This document shows positions 34,578 through 41,837 of a stretch of DNA of 64,000 bases, piece by piece. This DNA is from Natranaeroarchaeum aerophilus (GTDB taxonomy: Archaea > Halobacteriota > Halobacteria > Halobacteriales > Natronoarchaeaceae). The position numbers and the translations under genes were made by a program. The notes under the pieces are model-generated. The model searched no databases. It was not told the DNA's origin and was given only the letters and a program-made list of their open reading frames with translations. The stretch is taken from NCBI RefSeq assembly GCF_023638055.1, contig NZ_JAKRVY010000006.1, positions 1 through 64,000 of the forward strand, given 5' to 3'. Numbering within the stretch: the first letter of the stretch is position 1; each line of letters starts with the position of its first letter.

Positions 34578-35948
34578 ATGACCACATCGGAGTACGACGT
34601 CGTTGTCGTCGGCGCGGGGACTTCGGGCTGTTACGCTGCTGCGACCGCCGCAAACGCCGGACTCGACGTCGTCATCGTCGACCGCAAAGATAGCGAGGAA
34701 GCGGGACACATCGCCTGCGGTGACGCGCTGAAAGGGGCATCAAACTTCCCCGACTCGATTCCGCGCTCGAAAATCGAGCCGGCCTTCACCAACACCGAAG
34801 TCGACCACGGCCGCTTCGAGATTCCACAGGAAGACGAGGTGCTGGAGATCCCGGTGCCGGGGGAGCTCGCCGTGATCGACCGCTGGGAGTTCGGTCGTCT
34901 GCTTATCGAGGGCGCGGAAGAAGCCGGTGCCGACCTTCACTACGACACCGTCGTCAAGGATGTTAATCAGGATGATGAGGGTCGTGTGACGGGCATCGAG
35001 ACGGCCCGGAAGGGAGAGCCACGAACCTACGAGGCCGAGGTCGTCGTCGACGCCGCGGGCGCGCTGTCGATACTCCAGGACTTCGCCGAACTCGACGACG
35101 CGACGTTCGATACGAACGTCAGATACTCGCAGTTCTGTTCGGCCTACCGTGAGATCGTCCACGTTCAGGAACCCGTCGAGTGGGACGACGCGCTGGTGTT
35201 CAAGCCGACCGAGCGTGCCGCGGGCTATCTCTGGTACTTCCCGCGCACCGATACCGAGATCAACGTCGGACTGGGCTTCCAGATGAACGAGGAACCGATG
35301 ACGCTGGTCGAGGATCTCAAAGACGATCTGGAGAACCGCGAGGAGTTCGAGGGCGCAGAAGTCGAGGACAAACTCGGCGCATCGCTCCCAACCCGACGTC
35401 CTTACGACTCCGCGGTTGCGCCGGGCTACGTCGCGGTCGGCGATGCCGCCGCCCACGTTAATCCGACGACTGGTGGGGGGATCGCCGGTGCGGCCTACGC
35501 CGGCCAGTACGCCGCCGAAACCATCGTCGACGCGCTCTCGAACGGCGGCCCGACCGAGGACGCCCTGTGGGAGTACAACGAGCGCGTGATGGATCACTTC
35601 GGCGGACGCTACGCCGCACTCGACGTCTACAACATCCACATCACGGGCGGCGAACTCGACGAGCTAACGAGTCTGCTGGCGGCCCTACCGGGACAACAGA
35701 TCGCCGAATCGCTGTACTCCGGATCGACGTCGATCCCGCTGTCCGTGAAGCTCAAGACCGCCTACAGGAGCTTTGGTCACTGGGGAAGCATCTACAAACT
35801 CTACCAGACCAAAGGACTTGCCGACAAGTTACTGGAACATTACGATGATTACCCATCCTCACCCGAGGGCTTCGACGCCTGGCAGGGTCGTCGTGACGAA
35901 CTGATGGACGAGGTATACGAGACGACCGGCGCAGAGCCAAAGTACTGA
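34578..35948 (+). CDS. Geranylgeranyl reductase-family FAD oxidoreductase
   Basis: A 456-residue flavoprotein from the ATG at 34578 (MTTSEYDVVVVGAGTSGC). The FAD Rossmann motif is VVGAGTSGCYAAATAA. A CGDALKG motif near residue 50 carries the conserved Cys of this family, and GDAAAHVNPTTGGGIAGAAYAG is the second FAD motif. Members saturate the geranylgeranyl chains of archaeal ether lipids (digeranylgeranylglycerophospholipid reductase) or of quinones. Haloarchaea carry several paralogs, so the precise substrate is open. A T-rich stretch just after the stop (35953-35960) may terminate transcription. Confidence 0.85.
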   Translation: MTTSEYDVVVVGAGTSGCYAAATAANAGLDVVIVDRKDSEEAGHIACGDALKGASNFPDSIPRSKIEPAFTNTEVDHGRFEIPQEDEVLEIPVPGELAVIDRWEFGRLLIEGAEEAGADLHYDTVVKDVNQDDEGRVTGIETARKGEPRTYEAEVVVDAAGALSILQDFAELDDATFDTNVRYSQFCSAYREIVHVQEPVEWDDALVFKPTERAAGYLWYFPRTDTEINVGLGFQMNEEPMTLVEDLKDDLENREEFEGAEVEDKLGASLPTRRPYDSAVAPGYVAVGDAAAHVNPTTGGGIAGAAYAGQYAAETIVDALSNGGPTEDALWEYNERVMDHFGGRYAALDVYNIHITGGELDELTSLLAALPGQQIAESLYSGSTSIPLSVKLKTAYRSFGHWGSIYKLYQTKGLADKLLEHYDDYPSSPEGFDAWQGRRDELMDEVYETTGAEPKY

Positions 35949-36204
35949 CCGTCGTTTTTCGAGACCTGTCTCCGCTGCCGACTCGTGGTCCGCAATCGCT
36001 CGTTGTAGAAGGTATTCCGTTCCCAGAGGAGCAAAAATACCACGTCTATTGTCTGATCGAATCGTCTTTCCGATATACAGTGTCGCTATATTTCCAAAAG
36101 AAGAATATTGGCAGTGTTCCAATTCTATATCGCAGCATATGATTTATTAGCTACGTATGGACCAACGCATGGTGCTTATGCACGCGCAGGCGATACGTCT
36201 CCCT

Positions 36205-37113
36205 ATGGTACAGAACGTCGCCGGGATCCTCCCGGAGCTCGACCCCGAGGACTTCTATCTCCTGTCGGGAGTCGAACAGGGAATGCGGTTTTCCGAGTGG
36301 GTATCGCGCGAGAAGCTCCCGGACTTTGCGGATCTCACTCCCGAGGAGGTCGAGTACCGACTTGATCGCTGTCTCGACCGGGGATTGATCGAACGGAAGA
36401 CGATCCAGTACGAGGGGTACACGCTCACGTTCGAGGGCTACGATGCGCTGGCGTTGCGGACGTTCGCCGAGCGAGAGACGATCACCGGATTCGGGGCGTC
36501 GCTCGGCGTCGGAAAGGAAAGCGACGTGTTCGAGGTTCAGTCCTACGAGCCAATGGCACTGAAGTTCCACCGTGAGGGGTATACAAACTTCCGTGAGGTG
36601 ATGAAAGAACGTGACTACACCTCGGATCGTCAGCACGTCTCCTGGCTCTACACCGCACGGAAGGCAGCGGAACGCGAGTACGAGGCGCTCGAAACCCTGT
36701 ATCCGGATGTCTCCGTGCCTCGCCCAATCGATCACAACCGCCACGCAATCGTGATGGAGAAGATCGACGGTGTCGAGCTCTCGCGCACAGGGCTGGAAGA
36801 CAAACAGGTACTCCCAGTTCTGGATCTCGTCCTCCGCGAGATGCAGACGGCCTACCGCGAGGGGTGGGTTCATGCGGACATGAGCGAGTACAACGTCTTC
36901 GTCGGCACTGACGGAATCACAATCTTCGACTGGCCTCAGGCGATCCCGGCCGACCACGAGAACGCCGAGGAGTTCCTCGAACGGGATGTCGACAACATCG
37001 TGAATTACTTCCGCCGCAAGTATCCCCAGCACGTCGAGGAGTACGACGTGCCGGCGTTGGCCGATTCAATCGAGAATAACGAGTTCGACCGGGTCGAAAC
37101 TCACACGTTCTGA
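36205..37113 (+). CDS. rio2: RIO2-family serine/threonine kinase
   Basis: A 302-residue atypical kinase/ATPase of small-subunit ribosome maturation. I chose ATG at 36205 (MVQNVAGILPELDPEDF), the usual family start; upstream ATGs at 36157 and 36172 are in frame. The Rio2-specific winged helix covers residues 1-90 and the kinase domain 90-280. A nucleotide loop GASLGVGKESDVF and catalytic VHADMSEYNVFV with the key Asp are visible, with metal-binding IFDWPQ. All functional residues are present. A hairpin downstream at 37219-37244 may end the transcript. Confidence 0.93.
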   Translation: MVQNVAGILPELDPEDFYLLSGVEQGMRFSEWVSREKLPDFADLTPEEVEYRLDRCLDRGLIERKTIQYEGYTLTFEGYDALALRTFAERETITGFGASLGVGKESDVFEVQSYEPMALKFHREGYTNFREVMKERDYTSDRQHVSWLYTARKAAEREYEALETLYPDVSVPRPIDHNRHAIVMEKIDGVELSRTGLEDKQVLPVLDLVLREMQTAYREGWVHADMSEYNVFVGTDGITIFDWPQAIPADHENAEEFLERDVDNIVNYFRRKYPQHVEEYDVPALADSIENNEFDRVETHTF

Positions 37114-37218
37114 CGTCGTTCGCCGCACTACGGGCAGGAATCGACGCCCCTCCTGGAGTTTGACCGTCCATCGTAAGGGTGGCAACTATCCACCAGTAAA
37201 CTATATGGAGCTATATCA

Positions 37219-37244
37219 AAACTATCTGGCTGGTGCGATAGTTT
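37219..37244 (+). terminator. Inverted repeat downstream of rio2
   Basis: AAACTATC at 37219-37226 and GATAGTTT at 37237-37244 form a perfect 8-bp stem with a 10-nt loop, about 105 bp after the rio2 stop. The rest of 37114-37366 holds no gene I can support. The hairpin could be a transcript end or a remnant boundary. Confidence 0.35.
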
Positions 37245-37366
37245 GAAAGACAGCCCGTCGCGATTGCTCTGTTGGCACTAGTTGGGAACAACCTCAAGAG
37301 ACGCAGTAAGGTCTCCTCCGTCAGGAGATACAGCTATGCTTCGAAGACAGCCAGGGGACCACGTTG

Positions 37367-37588
37367 CTATACGGAACGTGGTCGAGCGCTACCCCCGCTC
37401 TGGCATTCAGTTACCTGCGTCTCGACGAAATTCTTCCCCCTGTACAGGTCGACTTGCTCGGACATCCACGGAAACGAATTGTCAGTGCCGTACTGTTCAA
37501 ATAAGTCGAGTTGTTCAGGGTGCCAGTCGGTGATGTGTTCGACGTACTCGGCGAACTGCCTGGCACTCGTGCCAAGAATGTAGACGGA
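37367..37588 (-). pseudogene. nrdB: Fragment of class I ribonucleotide reductase small subunit (NrdB C-terminus)
   Basis: Between an in-frame stop at 37589-37591 and TAG at 37367-37369 the minus strand reads about 73 codons without a start Met appropriate to a full gene. The translation contains QFAEYVEHITDWH, then FPWMSEQVDLYRGKNFVETQ and VTECQSGG. The order FPWMSE..DL..KNF.ET.VTE.Q.GG is the C-terminal signature of NrdB R2 proteins, where the tail docks into NrdA. The essential tail Tyr of VTEYQ is Cys here, and the metal-binding body is missing. It is GC-richer than the nrdA gene that follows. It appears to be the last remnant of a native nrdB lost after the intact low-GC nrdAB genes arrived next door. 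Confidence 0.7.
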
Positions 37589-37616
37589 CTATTCTATCAT
37601 ACCGGCCGATGGGTGA

Positions 37617-39305
37617 TCAACTCTCACAGGCCTTGCATTCGAGAATATTTCGGCTGAATTTCTGTGCAGCATTCACGCTGTTCTGATAGTAGAGACTTTT
37701 CACTCCTTTCTTCCAGGCCTCTATGTAGAGTTGATTGATCTCTTTGACGCTCACTTCACTTGGATCAATCGAGATGTTCAGGCTCTGTGCCTGATCTATG
37801 TGTTTCTGTCTCTGCGCTGCCTGGTTAATGATTGCCATCTGTGGTATCTCAGCGAATGTCTTGAAGACTTCTTTTTGTTCGTCCGTCAGACAATCGAGAT
37901 GCTGCACGCTACCATCTTTATTCGCGATACTGTCCCAGACTTCTCTCTTGTCTTTACCTTGCCTTTTCAGTATTGCTTGAAGGAATCTGTTCTTTTGAGT
38001 CGATTTGAGTTTTGCTCCATCTCTCACGAAGTAGTTCGACTTTAGCGGTTCAATACTCGGACTGACCTGGCCCAGAATGACACTGCTCGATTTCGTCGGA
38101 GCCACACTCATCGTCGTCGTGTTGCGCCTGCCATATCCCTCAAGTACCTCTGGTTCACCGAACTGATCGGCAAGCTCTTTGCTCGCCTCGTAACTTTTCT
38201 CTCTGATCGTCCGGAATATCTCTTCGTTTTTCTGCATTGCCTCCATGCTGTCGAAAGGGATCATGTTGCTCTGGAGGTAACTGTGCCAACCGAGGACGCC
38301 GATTCCTATTGCTCTGTGTCTTTTTGCAAACCGCACAGCCCGTTCCATGAACTGTGTCCCTTCTGCTTTCTGGATGAATTCCTCCATCACGGCATCAAGG
38401 AAGCGCGTCAGAGTTTCAACTGCATCCGTGTCCTTCCACTCGTCGTAGTGGAGAGCATTCATACTTGAGAGACAGCAGACGAAGCTCTCATCCGGTGTGG
38501 CAGGTAGTGCTATCTCGGTACACAGGTTGGATGCGTTTATCTCGTAGTTCTTGTCTTTGTAGACCTGTGGCTTCCCCTCATTCATGTTGCCTCTAAAAAT
38601 AATATAGGGGACGCCGATATTGATTCGTGTCTCGATGATCTTTGCCCACGTCTCTCTCTTTTCTTCATCACCATCGATCATCTCCTGGAACCATTCATCA
38701 CCGATGATGACACCGTAGAAAATATCCTGTATCGGGTCACCCTCGGTCTTGATGTTGAGCCATTCTTCGAGATCATCATGTTCAACATCGATATACCCTG
38801 CAAACTGACCTCTTCGAGTTTCACCCTGACTCACCACATTGATAGCAGTATCGAACAGTTCTGTGAAACTATAACTCCCATTGCTCTTTCCGTTGTTCGT
38901 TATTGGGCTGCCTCTTGGCCGTATTTCACCGAAGTATCCGCTTGTGCCTCCGCCCAACTTGGTCATTTCACCGACTTCGGCATGCGTGTAGAGAATACTC
39001 TCCATATCGTCTTCCATGTAGCTGCCGAAGCAGCTGATAGGGAGACCTCTGTCCAGTCCAAAGTTCGCCCAGATCGGGCTTGCGAGACTGTAGAACCCTC
39101 TACTCATGTAGTCGTAGAACCTGTCTGCGAAGCCCTCTTCATCCAAGATCTCTTCAGCGTTTTCTGCTATCTGTCTGACTCTTTCCTTCGGTTCAACACC
39201 TTCAACCAGGTATCCTTCTCTGAGGAACTCTTTGCTGTCCTCATTCAACCAGTAGAACGGTTCTTTGTGCTGTTCTCTGACCTGTGTGAGCTCTGTTTGC
39301 GCCAT
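37617..39305 (-). CDS. nrdA: Class I ribonucleotide reductase large subunit
   Basis: A 562-residue catalytic subunit that makes deoxyribonucleoside diphosphates. Catalytic residues are all visible: Cys92 (SCFGSY), Asn260-Cys262-Glu264 (NLCTEI, the thiyl radical site), the second active-site Cys at 277/278, the Tyr-Tyr radical relay at 539-540 (LYYQNS), and the redox pair CKAC at 557-560. The regulatory N-terminal ATP cone is absent, and the protein is much shorter than E. coli NrdA (about 760). This compact form is typical of viral and some bacterial enzymes. GC content is far lower than neighbours (sampled lines 42-47 percent) and AGA codons are frequent, unlike haloarchaeal housekeeping genes. 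It follows nrdB by 2 bp. Horizontal, probably viral, origin is inferred. Confidence 0.92.
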   Translation of the reverse strand: MAQTELTQVREQHKEPFYWLNEDSKEFLREGYLVEGVEPKERVRQIAENAEEILDEEGFADRFYDYMSRGFYSLASPIWANFGLDRGLPISCFGSYMEDDMESILYTHAEVGEMTKLGGGTSGYFGEIRPRGSPITNNGKSNGSYSFTELFDTAINVVSQGETRRGQFAGYIDVEHDDLEEWLNIKTEGDPIQDIFYGVIIGDEWFQEMIDGDEEKRETWAKIIETRINIGVPYIIFRGNMNEGKPQVYKDKNYEINASNLCTEIALPATPDESFVCCLSSMNALHYDEWKDTDAVETLTRFLDAVMEEFIQKAEGTQFMERAVRFAKRHRAIGIGVLGWHSYLQSNMIPFDSMEAMQKNEEIFRTIREKSYEASKELADQFGEPEVLEGYGRRNTTTMSVAPTKSSSVILGQVSPSIEPLKSNYFVRDGAKLKSTQKNRFLQAILKRQGKDKREVWDSIANKDGSVQHLDCLTDEQKEVFKTFAEIPQMAIINQAAQRQKHIDQAQSLNISIDPSEVSVKEINQLYIEAWKKGVKSLYYQNSVNAAQKFSRNILECKACES

Positions 39306-39307
39306 TG

Positions 39308-40318
39308 TCAGAACATCTCCTCGGCTGTAACGCTCTGCGTGTGTTTGTTGTAGGTGGTCGATCGCTTGCTGAAGAAGTCGTTGTCCTTCGTCATCATAAT
39401 ATCCTCATCGAACCAGCGAGTTTCGTCAAGTAGGTCATCATTTGTCTCGAACATTGGATCTACTCCGACATTCTCCAGACTCTGGTTGAATCGGTCTTTC
39501 AAAAACTCGTCTATCCACTCTCTGGGAAGGAATTCCAGTTCTCCCTCACTGAATATCCAATCCAGTATATCCATCTCCGCCTCGTAGGCCTGCTTACAGG
39601 CCTCTTGGATATCCGCCTCGAATTCATCATCGAACAGCTCTGGGTTCTCTTCTCTGATCGTATCTACCAGCTCCACTCCGAACAGCCCGTGGATCTGTTC
39701 TTCTTTACTGGTTGCTTCGACAGCGTTGGATATTCCCTTGAATTTCTTCTCGTACTTGTCGAAGCTTGTCATTATCAGGAACTGACTGAACAGTGAGACA
39801 TGCTCGACGAACGTACTGAACAGAAGGATGCTCATCACATATTCTTCTTTGTCGTCACTGTGAGTACTTCCCAGACATTCATCGAGATACTCTATTCTGT
39901 TTTTTACAGCCGGCACTGCAGTCACCTGCTCGAAATCGTCTGTAATCCCTAACACATCGAGCAGGTGACTGTAAGCGTCCATGTGTCGCACTTCACTCTC
40001 TGCAAAGGTCATGCCGACACTGCCTATTTCTGCTTTGGGCATCTCTTCGTAGATATCTGACCAGAATGTCTTTACCTGCACCTCGATCTGTGCGATAGCC
40101 AACATCGTCCGTTTGATGACGGTCTTCTCGGCACGAGTTGTATTGACCTTGAAATCTTGAACGTCCCCTGAAAAGTTGAATTCCGTGTGAACCCAGTAGC
40201 TGTTCCGTATCGCATCCTTGTAGTCGAGGAAATCGGTGTACTCATACGGTTTTAGCTGTGTTCGTTCCGAGAAAATGTCGGTCTCCGTATCTCCGCCTGT
40301 GGTTTTGTTTTCAGTCAT
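39308..40318 (-). CDS. nrdB: Class I ribonucleotide reductase small subunit
   Basis: A 336-residue R2 protein from the ATG at 40318 (MTENKTTGGD); a GTG six bases upstream is an alternative. It generates and holds the radical needed by NrdA. Di-iron ligands can be placed at Glu79, Glu109, His112, Glu172, Glu207 and His210. The radical Tyr is at 116 (EVRHMDAY), so it is of the tyrosyl-radical type rather than the Tyr-less class Ic. The low GC matches nrdA, with which it forms an operon. The C-terminal tail (TTYNKHTQSVTAEEMF) differs completely from the VTEYQ-type tail of the neighbouring fragment, so the two small subunits come from different lineages. Confidence 0.92.
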   Translation of the reverse strand: MTENKTTGGDTETDIFSERTQLKPYEYTDFLDYKDAIRNSYWVHTEFNFSGDVQDFKVNTTRAEKTVIKRTMLAIAQIEVQVKTFWSDIYEEMPKAEIGSVGMTFAESEVRHMDAYSHLLDVLGITDDFEQVTAVPAVKNRIEYLDECLGSTHSDDKEEYVMSILLFSTFVEHVSLFSQFLIMTSFDKYEKKFKGISNAVEATSKEEQIHGLFGVELVDTIREENPELFDDEFEADIQEACKQAYEAEMDILDWIFSEGELEFLPREWIDEFLKDRFNQSLENVGVDPMFETNDDLLDETRWFDEDIMMTKDNDFFSKRSTTYNKHTQSVTAEEMF

Positions 40319-40440
40319 TGTCACGTACCCGGAGGAATCGTCCTCTGCAGGTTGGCTTCTGTCCCCGTCGTTGGTTGGTTCGGTGCGTTCGAATGCACCT
40401 GTGTCGCTTTCTGTACGTCTGTTTATGATCTATGCTCGTC

Positions 40441-40457
40441 CGGTCAAGGATTGACCG
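40441..40457. promoter_or_regulatory. Palindrome upstream of nrdB, candidate operator
   Basis: CGGTCAA-GGA-TTGACCG is a perfect 7-bp inverted repeat with a 3-bp spacer, about 120 bp before the nrdB start and 30 bp after the nrdR stop. It could be an operator for nrdAB or the terminator of nrdR. It does not match the bacterial NrdR box (ACA..AT.T.GT) well. Confidence 0.35.
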
Positions 40458-40486
40458 AACATCTGCTTGATCTACGTGTGTTTGTA

Positions 40487-40975
40487 TCATTGTGGTTCGT
40501 CTGGGGCTTCGAAGTCGTCAAGTTCTGAATCCAGGACTGCATCAAGTTCTCTCAGGAATTCCTGCGGCTCGGAGAATGTTTTATAAACAGAGACAAATCG
40601 AATGTAAGCGACCTTATCGAGCGCACGGAGGTTCTCAGAGACGAGTTCGCCGATGAGACTCGAAGAGACGATACGTGCCTCTCGGTCTTGTAGTTCGCTC
40701 TCGATATCGTCGACGAGAGAAGTCACTGTTGTCTCGGTCACATCACGCTTCTCAACGGCTCGCTCAATCCCTGCGCGGAGTTTCTGCCGGTCGAACGATT
40801 CGATGGTTCCGCCGCGTTTTTTCACCTGGAGGGACTCCCACTCCGGACGTTCGTACGTCGTAAAGCGGAACGAACAGCGTTGACACTCGCGGCGCCGTCT
40901 GACGGAGGTTCTGTCGGCACTGGTCCCTGTATCGATGACGCGTGTTTGCTCGTTCCCGCAGTCCGGGCAGTCCAT
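40487..40975 (-). CDS. nrdR: NrdR-type transcriptional repressor of RNR genes
   Basis: A 162-residue regulator from the ATG at 40975 (MDCPDCGNEQTRVID). It has an N-terminal zinc ribbon (Cys3, Cys6, Cys31, Cys34), then an ATP-cone domain (KKRGGTIESFDRQKLRAGIERAV..., about residues 50-140) that senses ATP/dATP. NrdR represses ribonucleotide reductase operons when dATP is high. It lies directly upstream of nrdBA in the same orientation. The adjacent NrdA lacks an ATP cone, so NrdR would supply the only visible dATP sensing at this locus. Its GC content is intermediate between the nrdAB genes and the rest. Confidence 0.92.
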   Translation of the reverse strand: MDCPDCGNEQTRVIDTGTSADRTSVRRRRECQRCSFRFTTYERPEWESLQVKKRGGTIESFDRQKLRAGIERAVEKRDVTETTVTSLVDDIESELQDREARIVSSSLIGELVSENLRALDKVAYIRFVSVYKTFSEPQEFLRELDAVLDSELDDFEAPDEPQ

Positions 40976-40984
40976 AGTTGTCAC

Positions 40985-41342
40985 TAATTAATCCTCCAGG
41001 CTCTTAACCCCATATGTGGGGGCTCTCTATTTTAGCCGCAATATCTGGTGGTGGTGACTATCACATAAAACTTTCCTAATGAGATTGGTATAATACAACT
41101 AAACTTGTTTAGTGACGTGTGGGTAGTTGGGATCATATACATCGAGTAACCCAGTCACAACTACTGCATCTGAGCTAGCCACCAGACATGAGAACGGTTT
41201 CATTCTCCGTGACTATTACCGGCAGCCTGTACGCCCTCACACGTCGAGAAGTTGGCCGGACACACCGGTCAGTGAAGGATAAATGAGTGTGGGTTCCGTG
41301 CCGTCTCCACAAAAAAGAGCGGTTTCGAAACCGGATGACCGC
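40985..41342. other. Intergenic region upstream of nrdR
   Basis: About 360 bp between nrdR and the end of the PTS operon with no gene I can support. It is AT-rich in the middle (41040-41110) and contains the palindrome at 41098-41113. It should hold the nrdR promoter and the 3' end of the PTS transcript. Confidence 0.5.
41098..41113. promoter_or_regulatory. 16-bp palindrome upstream of nrdR, candidate NrdR-type operator
   Basis: ACTAAAC-TT-GTTTAGT is a perfect inverted repeat of 7 bp arms, 123-138 nt upstream of the nrdR start. NrdR boxes are also 16-bp AT-rich palindromes, so autoregulation is possible, though the bases differ from the bacterial consensus and only one copy is seen. Confidence 0.4.
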
Positions 41343-41837
41343 TCAGGAGAAGATGCTCTTGAGCTTGCCGAGTAGCCCGCCGCTTTTCTCGCGGTCCGAC
41401 GAGTCATCGACGGCTGTCTGGTCAGACTCCGACGTTTCCGGGGTTGGCTCCTCGTGGTCTTCGGTGTCCGGGTCCTCGGAGTCTTCGGCAGTCGACTCGT
41501 CGATCTGTTCCTCGGTCTCGCCGCCTATGTCCCCACCGGCTTTCTCGATTGCCTCGTCGATCAGGCCGTCGGCATCGTTTACCGCGCCTTTGATATTGGA
41601 CTTGACGAGGGGTTTCCCCTCGAAGCGATCCTGGCTGACGGACGTGTCCGCTGCGATGATCACTGCGTCGGCTGCCTCGATGGCCTCTGCCGATAGCTCG
41701 TTTTCGGTCCCCATCGCACCCTGTACCTCGACGTCGATCTCGTGACCGCGCTTCGTTGCGGTGTTTTCCAGGTTCTCTGCACCCATCTGGCTGTGCGCGA
41801 TACCGGTCGGACAGGCTGTGACTGCTACGAATTTCAT
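41343..41837 (-). CDS. ptfB: PTS fructose-specific EIIB with acidic C-terminal extension
   Basis: A 164-residue protein. Residues 1-102 are a normal fructose-type EIIB with phosphocysteine in TACPTGIAHS (Cys9), which passes phosphate to incoming fructose at EIIC. After it comes an unusual acidic, Ser/Thr-rich linker of about 45 residues, ending in a short amphipathic basic segment GGLLGKLKSIFS. That tail could tether the soluble EIIB to the membrane near EIIC. It is the last gene of the five-gene haloarchaeal ptf operon, overlapping ptsI by 4 bp. Confidence 0.92.
   Translation of the reverse strand: MKFVAVTACPTGIAHSQMGAENLENTATKRGHEIDVEVQGAMGTENELSAEAIEAADAVIIAADTSVSQDRFEGKPLVKSNIKGAVNDADGLIDEAIEKAGGDIGGETEEQIDESTAEDSEDPDTEDHEEPTPETSESDQTAVDDSSDREKSGGLLGKLKSIFS

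Noticed and set aside
36151-37032. 293-codon minus-strand frame opposite rio2
   Set aside because: No family character; RIO2 kinase motifs are complete on the plus strand.
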